Positions 1-32,130 of a stretch of 64,000 nt of DNA are shown here, in pieces. The DNA comes from Oasisia sp. SBJ-2009 (Eukaryota; Annelida; Polychaeta; Sabellida; Siboglinidae). The translations under genes and the position numbers were made by a program. Location: positions 44,571,330-44,635,329 of the forward strand of contig OZ024863.1 of assembly GCA_964017155.1 (NCBI GenBank), read 5' to 3'. How positions within the stretch are numbered: position 1 is the first letter of the stretch; the number at the start of each line of letters is the position of its first letter. Below the pieces are notes generated by a model, which was given only the letters and a program-made list of their open reading frames with translations, was not told the origin of the DNA and did no database searches.

Positions 1-102
1 TTCTGTAGCTGTCTAAACAGAAATTATTCATGACGTGTAATAAAAAATACTAAATATTCTAATTACATCATCACGTCATGGATATCATTTAGAAGGATAT
101 AA

Positions 103-145
103 TTATATATATATATATATATATACATACATACAGTGTTACAGA

Positions 146-212
<67 letters not shown>
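103..212. repeat. TA microsatellite
   Basis: Two runs of (TA)n, about 103-127 and 144-211, separated by a short spacer. They lie in FBXO4 sequence downstream of the last exon I can see. I find no exon between position 1 and 408. Confidence 0.9.
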
Positions 213-214
<2 letters not shown>

Positions 215-408
215 ATTAATTGCAACTAATAGGCAAGAGATTTATTATTATGGGTTACCTATAAAGTGAAGTATATAAAGTACATGGATTTTTAACAAAT
301 GTTCTGGTCTTATGCGGGATAAATTCAGTGAAGTTGTATATATTTTTAACAAAGTTTTTGTACATCATGGAATATGTCTTATCATAAATTAACCACTTCA
401 ACACATAC

Positions 409-2355
409 CTTCAAATTTCCCAGGGAACATGCCGACAGTCTTAAACATCCCTGTGCTGTCCTCCAGTATTTTCCTGGCTATTCCGCTAGTGCCAGATTCC
501 AACCCGGGGCCAAACATGGCCAGTTTCTGTGTTTTCTTCGGCATCAGTGACCTCAGCATGTTTGACAGTTGGTGGAAGTTCCTGTTCTCTTGACGTATCG
601 CGTCATTCACCACCGGGGAACAGCGTAGGTAGCTATAGCACACACATACAGACCAACTGAAGCTATAACTAAGTTCTGCATGCACTCACCACGTTACCTA
701 ATGGACTACTGCCTCTCTATGAATTTTCCATGAATAAAAGCATTGTGTGTTATCGCACAAAGAAGCCTAATGTATGTGCCTGGCTAGAAATAAAATATTA
801 CCAGGGTCAACAGGTTCAGCATTGCTTGTGTAACAGCATAAACAGGCACATATTATGATGTGATTATACAGCACGCTATAATAATGTTCCTTTATGTAGG
901 GCTACAGTAAATGCGCAGTTCATATGTTATGCTACCATCACAGGCCTACAGGCGTAAGACATTACACTTCAACTCTGGCACACTGGTTCATTCTTAACTT
1001 CACTCAATAATTTTAGGAATCATTCACCCATACTGCAATTACAACACAAAAGTAATTCATCCATATGTCTGTAATTAGGTACTCATGCATTTATAAAGCT
1101 ATGTCCAGAGGGTAAAATAAAAGGCAGTTGTGGGGTCCTTTGATGTAGAATAATTATCCTCAATATGATTGACGATGATGATAATTGTTTTATTATAGAA
1201 ACCAGATATATACATATAAGTACATAATTATACAAAGATCATTACTGTTTCCACAATGAAGGTGTAAAGCCACAAGTGGCTTATTTGCCCTCACAATACA
1301 GGTGAATTGTGTGTGTGATTTATGGCAGAAGCATCATTAGGATATCCCATATGTTGAAAGGTTAGCTATTAAAGTTGTATGGTTTTATAACAGCAAAATA
1401 GCAACTAACCATCAGGGGCAGTGTGGTGTGTGACGATGCAGTAGGGAGGTGACATACACAGGTGCTTGTTCTTAAAGAGCAGTGTGTAAAAGACTCACTT
1501 GAACTTTTTTAAGTCCAACATAAAAAACATGTTTTAAGGCCACATGTGTAAACTACTTGTATGGTATTTTATAATGAATTTATCTTAACTGTAAGTATAG
1601 CCTTGCATTTTTATTACTTACTTTATTATTAAGTTATTAATATATTTTATTATTTATTTATTATTTTATTTTATCTGTTTATTGCTGATAAGTTTAGCTT
1701 ATATGAACTAGGATTTTTAGAAGTTTATTTAATTATCTATTTATTATCATTTAACATTTCTTCTTTACGTGCAAGCTTAAACTGCTGTGATTATGAATAT
1801 TTTAAATATGTATGTGTTACAATGTATTTTATGCACCTCTGAGTGGAAACGTTTCCGGATATATGACGCTTTACAAATAAAAGTTATTATATATTATTAA
1901 CAAGTAATTTAGTTATTTACACTGAATACGCTTCCTCGCTGGTAGCTAGTGTATCTGTCATAAAACATATAACTATGTGCATAAAATAAATATTAAAATA
2001 TCCCTGGCATACAAGATCACTAGTTAAAATTGTCAAGGGAGAATTATACTGGCCAGCCTGCAAGTCGAACCCATGAATCAAAACATGCCAATTTTTCCAG
2101 TATATGAAGAAACATTTGCATAGTTTACCAATATCCAAAATCTGTAATACTTATTTTATCCCACTTGTGCAAACGAATAATTTAAAAACGTTTATTTTGA
2201 TGAAATACTACACCGCAAGATGAAGTCGCACCATGAGATTTAACAAGATTGCCATTCGAGACTCCAGATGGCAAATGGATAAGGATGCCTTCGACATATT
2301 GAGATTCTAACGCATATTATATAACATAATATATATAATATAAATTATATATAAT

Positions 2356-2401
<46 letters not shown>

Positions 2402-4399
2402 GCATTTTGAGGTATTTGCAGATGTTGTTTTTAAACACGCCAGAGGAACCTTTACACAACAACTATAGGGGCCAATGTGTATTTTGTGTAATATAAGTTA
2501 TTTTTCAAAATGTATGTTTACAAACTTCATTTTATATCATTGTCAATCAGAATGTTTGTGTAGATGCCAACTGTACCTGTTTTTGCACATTACTAGCGAT
2601 ATCCTTAACTATTTGACTCATGGGCATGTTCAACTGGCAGGTCATAATTGACTATACATGTACTTATAAGTTACACAGCCATGTATAAAAGCCAATTCAC
2701 TGTTTACATTTCACTATATAGTCCATATAGCCAGATACGCGATCATTTATGATTGAACGAACTGATCGAATTACAGATCACCAAAAATTAAAAGGTCATA
2801 TAGTTAATAATCCTTTTTTAAATCTGCACTCTGTGTTTTTATATATTATGAAGACACCTCATATAAAAAATATTCAAATGCACGAGTTATCATTGGGGCT
2901 GTTTCAAATGTTAATGAGATTTATCAGGTTTAATTCAACTTACATGTCTTTAAATGGCCAGTCAGATTCACATTCTTCGTACATGTCTGGGTTTGTCATG
3001 TGACTGATCATGTGCCAGGAACGGACATCTCGCTTCAGTAATCTTTGCCAAAGTAGGCCATCACCAGTCAGCATGTGCCAGTGCTGACAAACTTGGGCAG
3101 CAAAGCACAACGTCCGTGCATCAAGATAGGAGAATATTTGCAGCTGCAGACTGTCCTGAAACAATACCAGCCACGCAGTGAATGTTTGCATTAATGAAAA
3201 TGTTTTTTTGGCATACCTCCTGGAGTACATTTGAGAATGACTTGAGAACATGAGCTCTTGCTGAAGTAATTGTTAGAATGATACACATGAGAACTCAAGC
3301 TGTCAGGTCATGCTTCAATCATATTATTGTTGTTGTCAATTCATCTGAATAGATATAGCTATCTTTTTATGTAATTCAGTTGTGTGTGTGTATATAGTAT
3401 ACACATAGCTAGTGTGCCTGGGTAATACTGTGTGCATGCATGCGTGTTAATATATGTACGCATGAATTATGTAACAGTATATATAATATATGTTTATTGT
3501 GTTAATTTTAATTGTATAATTAGTAATTTGTATATGTTCATGCAAGTGTGCATATATGTGTATGTATATATACATGTTTGCAATGTATGCATGCATGTAC
3601 ATGAACTATATTTAATAAATAATTATTGAAGCCATTGATTTGGTTATGTTGCACATTTCAAAAGCTATGCTCCAAAGTAAGTTAAAAATAATTTTTTATA
3701 TATTTTTTTTAAACACACATAATATATTAGGCTGCCAGTACAAATAACATCTAGTAAAAGTATGGCATTCGATCATTAATTTTATTTCCGGCTACCTGAG
3801 CTGTATTTTTAGCATCATTTGTCTAAAGGTACGGCAGTCGACAAGCGCATGCTTTTAGTCTACATGAGCCTCATATCTTTAGCAGTCAGTTCTAAAAGTA
3901 TGTGATTGAGTTTCCCCGAGCATGCATGCATATTTATATACATAAGCTCTACTGCTGTATCTTTAGCCCTAGCTCACATCTAAAAGTAAGCCTACGTGAG
4001 ATACGGCTCACGTATGCTTAGACGTCTTCGTAATAATTAATTTACTAGTTTAACTTAACTTTCAAGTCTCAAACCCACAGGTCTGAAGACACACATCACG
4101 GAGTTATAGACGTCATGTCCCAAGTCACTTATGCCCCAAATATTGTGGACGATATGTCCCAAAAACAATATGCTAAGTAACAGTTAAAATATGCAATGGA
4201 CTTGAAATATTCTACAAAGTGTCAAAGTCGAAAGAGTGCCAGCATTAGAGTTAACAGATTTATGTTAAGACTAAAGTGCAAAAATAACATCAAATAATAA
4301 TAATAAATTTAGGACATATCGTCTAGGACATATGTGACTTGGGACATAACGACGTTATTAACGTCCATAGCCATAGGCCACATCACGCACCACAGGAAT

Positions 4400-4456
<57 letters not shown>

Positions 4457-4904
4457 TACTTACTGCTAAATCCAAGATATGTGTAGGTGCCTCAACATGC
4501 TGTTCTCCCATTTGCCATAGATGTTCTACTTCTGCGTTCATGTTTCGGTTGATCAGCTGCTGAAGTCCGCCGGAGACTGGCACGGACATCGCGGCACTTG
4601 CAGGGTCATTCATATTGGCACTGCTACTGCTAGTGCTACCGTTCGATTGGACTTCGGTTTCAAAGAGTTTCAAAAGTCCTAGAAAGGAGTGCGTATTTTC
4701 ATCTGTAGTTCGGCCATCATGCTGACTGTTAAAGGTACCATTGTTTTGATGAACGCATGAATTGTATTCGTGTTGTCCAGCGATGGCGCCCTCACTGTCT
4801 TGGGCACAAGTGCTTGCGCCTGCTTTTGTTGACGTTGTTGTCATGGGTCCTGGAAGCGTTTTTCGCGTTGAAAACGAGCTTTTTGTATAAATATCCAGCC
4901 ACAT
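409..4904 (-). CDS. FBXO4: F-box only protein 4, first three coding exons (3' part outside window)
   Basis: FBXO4 is the substrate-recognition subunit of an SCF (SKP1-CUL1-F-box) ubiquitin ligase; in vertebrates it targets cyclin D1 and TRF1. Three coding exons are visible: 4904-4464, 3155-2944 and 632-409. Exon 1 starts at the ATG at 4904 and encodes a long Ser/Thr-rich N-terminus of 147 residues, ending in phase 0 at a GTAAGT donor. Exon 2 encodes the F-box (LQLQIFSYLDARTLC then VCQHWHML and LLWQRLLKRD). Exon 3 carries the family signature LAMFGPGLE, which human FBXO4 shares nearly exactly. The phases join cleanly (0, then 2+1). The protein must continue past the left edge, because the C-terminal small-GTPase-like domain is missing. 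The N-terminal exon is low-complexity and diverged, so its start is less certain than the F-box exon. Confidence 0.9.
1480..1895 (+). mobile_element. LINE 3'-end fragment (copy A of a family seen three times)
   Basis: A diverged end of a reverse-transcriptase element. It begins with a decayed coding tail (around 1494-1545), continues through an AT-rich 3' region and ends in GACGCTTTACAAATAAAAG. The same sequence occurs on the minus strand at about 49140-49530, ending in a (ATT)n tail, and more distantly at 12640-13088. It lies in FBXO4 intron 3, in reverse orientation to the gene. Confidence 0.7.
2325..2400. repeat. TA-rich microsatellite
   Basis: Imperfect then perfect (TA)n in the FBXO4 intron between exons 2 and 3. 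Apart from this and the LINE fragment, I see nothing coding from 633 to 2943. Confidence 0.85.
4404..4453. repeat. FBXO4: CA/TA microsatellite touching the FBXO4 exon 1 donor
   Basis: (CA)n followed by (TA)n starts only a few bases inside the intron after the donor GTAAGTAAAC at 4463-4454 (minus). It continues the exon 1 reading frame into a run of Ile-Tyr, an artefact that should not be annotated as protein. Confidence 0.85.
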
Positions 4905-5139
4905 TGTGAAATTATTGTGCTGTCTGTCACATACAGAGCTACCCTGGTAATGTCGTATAATGAATATATGAAAACATTATATACAGCATGGTTGCAAGTA
5001 AGACATTAGACAACGAAAATCTCTAAACGTGAATCCGGCCAACGTGGCCCTACAAACGTAAACATCCCTCACTTCCGGAAATTAACATCCGGTATTAACG
5101 CGCCTGCGCGACCTCTTTTCCCAATTTCGTCAAACAAAC
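4905..5139. promoter_or_regulatory. Bidirectional promoter between FBXO4 and RPL37
   Basis: Only 235 bp separate the FBXO4 start codon (minus) from the RPL37 start codon (plus), so both genes must share this region. It holds an ETS-type motif ACTTCCGGAA at 5071-5080 and a second CCGG-containing site nearby. A pyrimidine tract CCTCTTTTCCC at 5112-5122 has the form of a 5'-TOP start, the usual transcription start and translational control element of ribosomal protein genes. No TATA box is obvious. Confidence 0.7.
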
Positions 5140-8100
5140 ATGGTGGGTTACAGGAAAATGTGGCTGAAATTATCCGTCGCCATCCGTCTCTTATTGTCAT
5201 TGTGCGAAATATAAAGCTTATATTATGAACATGACTATCTATATGACTTATCATATTGACGATACCACTAAACGTTTAACATTACAGCACCCTCAGGACT
5301 GATTATATACCTCCTCCAGCCCATAAGTCCACGTCCGATAGCCGGAGAACGAGCTCCGAAAACACGTTTGTTTGCCGTTTTATGGCTATTCTATGAAGCT
5401 CTCGTAATAAAAAATTATATGATGCAACTGAGATGTTAGTCGCAATATTAGCCATTAGGCAACATCTTGACTTGATCGCTGAGTGTGGGCTCAAAAACCT
5501 GTTAGGCTATTGCTATGCCGGCATCTTATGTTATCGTCATGTCAGTGTTTGCAAAGCCATGCCAGGCCAAAGGATCATGCCCCGTCTTCATTTCGAACTT
5601 ACCACTCCGCCCATTCGGTTCAACTGCTGTCTAGACCTGCACAATTTCGTTTACACTGTGTCTTGGACGAGAAACTAAGCTGTTGGTCCCTTCTGTAGCG
5701 TATGCACCAGGAGGAGGAGGGTTGTGAACTCGCTGAGCAGAGGTCTCATTCTCAGAAGACTACCGAAGAACAGTCAACAGTATCATTATAGAACAACTAT
5801 AAAATTATCCTGTATATGGCTTGATGAAGTCAGAACTCTAATGTTAAATATTGTTGGGTTGTAGACGAAGGGTACATCCAGTTTTGGAAAGCGCCACAAT
5901 AAGACGCACACGCTGTGTCGGCGTTGTGGCAGCCGCTCATACCACATCCAGAAGAAGACATGTTCTAAGTGTGGATACCCAGCTGCTCGCATGAGGAAGT
6001 GTAAGTTAAATTTGGCACTATTTGCAAATTATAAAACTCAAAAAATCTCCAGTTAAATGACATGTTATTATAGCAGTTAGCAGACATTTTACCCACACTG
6101 GGTATTGACAACTATGTTCAATGATTTTTTACAGTTACATCAGCAAGCCAAAGTTATTTAGTTATCAACAATAGTTTTAATAGTGTTTCATAGTTCGATC
6201 GATATTAATTGTACTTTTCTGGGACAAGCATTTGTGTCAAGCCTTGTTGCATGTTGTTTGGCAAAATGTGTTTGATATTTTTCTGTTGGTGTAAAGCCTG
6301 CTGCTCGGTGTGGCATTGGTACTGATATTTACATTATGATTCAGACAACTGGAGTGAGAAGGCGAAGCGACGAAGGACACAGGGTGTTGGCCGCATGCGT
6401 CACATGAAGATCATCTTCAGGAAATTCAGGTACGACACAACACATATCAAGGGTAGAACTTCAGTATTTATTTTACTTGACAGTGGGACTGGTAAAGACC
6501 AAGTTTACTAGTCGTGTAAAATAGAAAAACACCCACATTTCAGGTATGATTCTATTTAAAACTGAAATAAATGTTTTCCAATCCCATTTTATAAGGTAAC
6601 ACAGAACTAATAAAGAAACTGCTAGTATAATTAATGAAGAACAGAAGACATGATCAGTATCAAATATCATGCATTTAAAAAGGATGCCAACTGTGCTCAT
6701 TGACTGGTAGAACCACCTCATCAGTTTCAGGACAGCATACTATTAACCCATTTTATCCGGAATACGATTCTAGTCGTAGTTACCCTTTTTATCCGGAATA
6801 CGATTCTGGTCGTAGTTTGCACTTGGCACGGCTTCCCCGCACTCTGACGTTTTGGAATCCCATTGGCTGGTTAACACCGAATGACGTCAGTATATCGGGA
6901 TTACTAGGAAACCCATATTTTTCAACCAATCAGTGCCGTTCTTTGGGTATTTGCCGTACAAACCGGGCACCCCCAAGCCAAAGTGAAATCAAAGAGTCGA
7001 GTCGCAAAGATCGTTAAATGTTGATGTATTTCGAAGGATAACTCCATTAATTTACTTCATACTGTTGTTGACAAGAAGGCAGACAAGTGGATAGCCGATA
7101 TAAGATGGACGGTTATGGTATTTGATGCGATATTTGTCCGTGAAGACATACTTTGAAGCCATCGAAGTGGGGTCGACCGACAACGGCATCCATTTTCGCT
7201 CACCGCACACCACACCGTTTTTTGGGCGCCAAACAAAGTTAAGATTATTTCCAATGATGGTAACTACTTCATCAATAAAGTGACGTTGAAATGTTGACCA
7301 ACGTTGTTACTTTAGAGTACTTTTTTATTAGTTATAAGAAATAAGCCACAAAATTATACATCGTTGACAGAAAATATTTCACAAATTTGCATAATTCCGC
7401 TCAGCGGCGCCACACGTTGGCGATTCAATCGAATGACATGGGGGGTATTACAAACAATTTTAGATTTTGAGATTATTATCCAAGATATGTGGACAAGTTG
7501 TATACCTTTATTTTCAGCAGAGAGTAATGCATAAAATAAACTCAACTTGCTCGTTGACATGTTGTCTCCTTCTTGGCGAAAATGTCAGGTGAAAAGTAAT
7601 GTGACAAACCTCAACATAGGTTTGAATTTATTGGGCATGTTTTGTCATATATGCCACATAAAATATATATGATAAAACTATGAGTTTGTCAATGCGACTT
7701 GATAGTTTATTTTATCTACTTTCTGAAGGTATATCACATTTAAAAAATGATTGAGAAATAATAAAGTTATGTCCATTTTAAATGAAGGCCTGTCATTTTG
7801 TAATGCTGACAGATTGATTTCAGGAAATGATCAGGAACTGGCTGCAACTCGTCTGCACTAGGTTCAGGATAAAATGGGTTAAGAATTGTCAATAATCATT
7901 CCAGAAATTGACCTCATGTTACAGTATTATAAAAACTGCTTTGCTGGACTGTATTTTGGAAATAAAAATATCACACTAGAAAATTATAGGCATCAAAGAA
8001 CCATTAATCCTATAAATAATGCTCAGGCAAATTCATAGCTGGTGGCCATGCCTAAGAAAATGTCATTATTTAGTAGTAAATGAAGATGTGCCTGTCGTAG

Positions 8101-8769
8101 CCAGTTGTTCACTGGCAATACTTATCAATGCTTTAATGACTAAATATTCAGTTACATCCAGGCCTGTTGATGGGATATGGTTAGGGTCACTGATTACAAA
8201 CGCTTAATTGATTAGGGTGGAATGGGTGACGCATTGACCTTTACTAGACAATTGGACCAGTTATAAGGAAGGTTTATTAATCTGCCCTAACCTTTTCTAG
8301 TGTACTGACTAGTGGGTAGTTCTACCCCTGCACAATATCTATTCTTGTGGCAGTACTTGTATACAAACAAATAGCCTTCTTCAGTTGTCCTAAATTATTT
8401 AAGTTGTTCATTGTCGAGGGCCAGGGGAAAGTTGTCTGTACAGGGGTCAAACTACAGGCATGTTGGGTGCAAGCAGAATTTTCCATTGGCCGCTGTGCTG
8501 TTTTTGCATGGTTTCATATACTATACTTTCTAAAATCACATCGTTAAATGGAACAACTAATTGGTAATTAATCCTGTGGTCATTTGTTAGATATAGATGG
8601 CTTATATATTTATAAAGTAGAGATCATTATTTAATGAAATACATATAGATACAAATAGCCACTACATATGTCACATGACGCGTGTTGCAGGAATGGTTTC
8701 CGCGAGGGGGTTACGGCCAAGAAGAGGACACAAGCCCCAGCCTCGTCAGGAGCTGTCGCTTCCAAGTAG
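5140..8769 (+). CDS. RPL37: 60S ribosomal protein L37 (eL37), complete
   Basis: A zinc-binding protein of the large cytosolic ribosomal subunit. The exons are 5140-5142, 5865-6000, 6345-6429 and 8691-8769. The first coding exon is only the ATG, followed directly by a GT donor, the same arrangement as in vertebrate RPL37. The protein begins [19 protein letters not shown] and has the four zinc cysteines (HTLCRRCG and [10 protein letters not shown]), then [24 protein letters not shown], and the tail NGFREGV, ending in K-TAG. Length is about 100 residues, close to the human protein. The last intron is 2.3 kb, because an old repeat carrying a piggyBac-like insertion sits in it. I looked for C/D-box snoRNA signatures in the introns and found none that convince. 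Confidence 0.97.
6668..8370 (+). repeat. Old interspersed repeat, copy 1 (split by a piggyBac-like insertion)
   Basis: The sequence at 6668-6746 plus 7879-8370 matches 26378-26838 along its whole length. Shared blocks include TGCGCTCATT-like starts, ATCACTAGAAAATTATAG, and AGTGGGTAGTTCTACCCCTG near the right end. Copy 1 is interrupted after TTAA; copy 2 is not. It has no coding capacity that I recognise, and its type is unknown. Confidence 0.75.
6747..7878. mobile_element. Non-autonomous piggyBac-like transposon, 1132 bp
   Basis: The element starts CCCATTTTATCC and ends GGATAAAATGGG, a perfect 12-bp terminal inverted repeat. It is flanked on both sides by TTAA (6743-6746 and 7879-7882), the target duplication of the piggyBac superfamily, whose ends typically begin CCC. 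It carries no transposase. It sits in RPL37 intron 3, inside an older repeat whose uninterrupted copy at about 26378-26838 shows a single TTAA at the matching point. A short tandem duplication (ATCCGGAATACGATTCT) lies just inside the left end. Confidence 0.85.
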
Positions 8770-8803
8770 ACTGTTCTTGTAAATGGCGTCAATTTAATGG
8801 ATC

Positions 8804-8809
8804 ATTAAA
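8804..8809 (+). terminator. RPL37: RPL37 polyadenylation signal
   Basis: ATTAAA lies 35 bp after the stop codon, the expected place in a very short ribosomal-protein 3' UTR. Confidence 0.7.
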
Positions 8810-9332
8810 CAGTTCGACAAGTGTCGCGTGGTTTATTGTTTTCTTATCAAGTAGGTTTTAAATTGTGGCGATGCCCTACAATCCCCCAGATGCAGTACAT
8901 ATCAATATTCTTGTTATGGGTATTTTTCACGTTATTGTGGGGAACTGGATTTGGACCATAAAATGTATCATTAAATGTTCACATTTTTACCCAGTTACTA
9001 GGTACCACACATGGTACCTGGACAATTTATTTACATTCTTACCAAGACTGGATTGTGTAAGAATTTTCATACCTTTCCGCCATTAACAATAAATAATACA
9101 TCATATAAGTATTAAATTTGTCATGCTGCACAAACGTTAATGGATTTTATAGCCTTGAAATATAATAGTCCATATTGGAATAAGAACAAAATGCTTCAGG
9201 CATCACTATTTCACCATCCTATGAAACTGCTGCCATCAATACAGTGAAAATGCCCTGTCTTGAATGACTGCATTAGTTGTGATGACACCGCCCCATATCG
9301 ATTTTGTTTGCACTTGCACAACTCGTCACATG

Positions 9333-9838
9333 CCTGGGCCCAGTTTCATAAAGCCGTGTAACTACATGCAATTACGCGGTCAACTGGTCGCAGCTAACAA
9401 CGAATAGTCAATGCAGCTTATGGCCGGTTTCATGAGACCAATTTAGCATTCGCGCATCTAAATCAACATAGTATTGACCTAGTTAGGTCGCGGTGGGGAA
9501 TCCCTGTATTTGTGCTGTGTCTGGACAACCCTTTTCTTTCTAGCTGCCGCCTTCATCATTCGTATAGCAAATGGGAAGCTATGATGAATGTAAAGGATAT
9601 CCAGTGTAAACATAAAAATAATTACCCTGGGGTATGTTGAGAGCGGGTGCGTCGGGAGCATACTATACATATTTCAACTTCGGAAGCATACCGTAAATAT
9701 TTCACCTAAAGTAAAGTTACGCGTACTAAATACATGGTGCAGCTAAGTGCAACTATGGATCAGACTTGTGAAATTTTAGGCTTTCGATGGGTCGCCCACT
9801 ACGACGTCTTAAGTACGCTCCATGAAACTTGGCCCTGG
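9333..9838. mobile_element. MITE with inverted ends, about 500 bp
   Basis: The left end CTGGGCCCAGTTTCAT and the right end ATGAAACTTGGCCCTG are imperfect inverted repeats. The ends and size are those of a miniature DNA transposon. I could not define a target duplication, so the superfamily is open. It lies between RPL37 and the 3' end of PRKAA. The rest of 8810-10780 shows no gene. Confidence 0.55.
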
Positions 9839-10213
9839 GGTTGATTCTACATCACTAATTCCAAGTATCGGTAGTTGTTTAATCCAATCCAACCTACACT
9901 GGCGATTCTGTTTCGAACAATAAAAAAATTCATGTTCTATACACTTTCTTTTAAAAAGGTTAGTGGTAGTTTAGTTGACCAAAGGAAATCCAAAGACCCA
10001 GTAAACAACTTCAGTTTCACAATAGAAGCGAACTCGGCTGACTTTACACCATCCAAATTTGGAATCGGTTGATGTGAAAGCAGCAGAATTTACTGTTTTC
10101 ATATTGGCCAATTCCTGAACTTTAATGTTGATAGAGTTCTGTGTAGACATTGTTGAGACATCCATCAAATGTGTCTGTCATGCTAGTGTATGTCACCCCA
10201 TGGTTTGTCACAT

Positions 10214-10426
10214 TCACTCGTATCGGCCACTGGGGTGGTACATTAGTGACTTAACCATTCGCCTCCAGATCCCTCTGTCTGCCAATGCCGTCTTTAGCCG
10301 TCCATCTGTAGACTCGTTTGTATGTGATGACAGATGTTGGTTACTCCTTGTTAGTTCTTCCATGTGTCGGTTGCCAGAATATCTTATATGCCATTTCATC
10401 CTTGTACCTGTAGCAGTGTCTGGCAA
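10214..10426 (-). other. Possible retroelement remnant
   Basis: A 70-codon open frame that ends near DRGIWRRMVKS. This resembles the conserved C-terminal stretch of many non-LTR reverse transcriptases (D-R-x-x-W-R-x-L/M-V). Nothing else in the surroundings supports it, so it is a weak call. Confidence 0.25.
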
Positions 10427-10781
10427 CTCTTGTTAGGCCCACTAAGCAGCAATATCATAGAGTGATGTTTGGATGATCTAGTCAGACTTAGTCACAGTTC
10501 TCTTTATACCAATTATCTGCTGAAAATGTGCATTAAACACAAAGTACACTTTCACACAACATCCAGTGTGAACCGTCTGCCGTTTACAATGGCCCAATCA
10601 ATAACCACATCAAGTAAAACTTGACTAGAGAGTACATAACCATCCATTGCTGCAGATTGACACAAAACAAATTTTAATTTCTGTGTTTTCTATCCATTAC
10701 ATTTTATGATGAAGGATAAGCAAAGAGTGGAGGCGGGAATGACAAGATGGTACAACCACACTTAATTTACAACCATACGCC

Positions 10782-10787
10782 TTTATT
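10782..10787 (-). terminator. PRKAA: Candidate PRKAA polyadenylation signal
   Basis: AATAAA on the minus strand, about 1.0 kb after the PRKAA stop codon. The 3' UTR would run from 11805 to about 10765 and shows no other coding sequence. The small open frames at 11460-12190 on the plus strand are antisense to the UTR, the last exon and the following intron. Confidence 0.5.
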
Positions 10788-11805
10788 TGTAATTGCACCC
10801 TGTAAACATACTGATACAAAATATAAAACTTCAAGTGGAAGTATCAACAAAAGCAGTTACTACAGTATAATCAACAAACTGCAATATACGGATAACGTTT
10901 CAATGCCTTGTATGTATGAACTCATGCCAGATCAGTTCTAAAAACAGTCCTCATGCCAAAAGCACTGTAAGTTCTACCTTCATCTGGTTTTCAGTTCCAT
11001 CTGAACTCCAATTCTCCAACTGCAGAACCTTGGAGCACCAGCACCCACCTTGTTATAAATGCCATCATACACAGAACTGATGAGCTCAATGTACCACCAA
11101 GGCGATCCCTTGAAACGGCATCAACATGCAACTACATACCTTTTCGACTGATTATATATACATTATCATGATTTCTGCAACCAGATATATAACTCGTATG
11201 TATCAACTTCTTTACAAACAATCCTTCGACAACGGATTAAAATCATTAAGACAACGCATGTTCCAAACAGGACAGCGTCGACTGTCCTGTTAGCATGTGT
11301 CCTGGTCTCTGTTACCGTGGGGATAGGTACATGACATCACTGTTGGCCTCCTACATTCACACACACACACATATATATATATATTTATATATCAACAATG
11401 ACGAACGTTGGATAATTTACAAAGGTTCGCCATTGTCACTGGGTCGGAGATGCACTATTTGTTGAAATGCCAGTTCTATGCAAATATTGCAGACTTGGCT
11501 TCACAAACAGTTTCCAGTACTTTCAAGAAGTGGTGCAACCGTACTGTGCAACCGATCCTGCAATGTTGACAAGCTGTACATATATCCCAACTTGGATGTT
11601 AGCTGCATTATGCCAACAACAAGCTGTCGTATGTATACCAGCACCGGTTACGAGATGCCAAACAGTTCCACGTTGCCAACACCAACAAACTGTCCGTCAA
11701 AGCGAGCACTGGAGGTGAAACCGTGCCACGAGTCTGCCCATCCACTGGGTGTCAACACCACAGTGACACAAGACATGAAGTAGCCAGTAACTCCTCGTGC
11801 AGGCA

Positions 11806-32130
<20,325 letters not shown>

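Noticed and set aside
5143..8690. snoRNA genes in RPL37 introns
   Set aside because: Isolated TGATGA and CTGA motifs occur, but no pair with suitable spacing and a closing stem.
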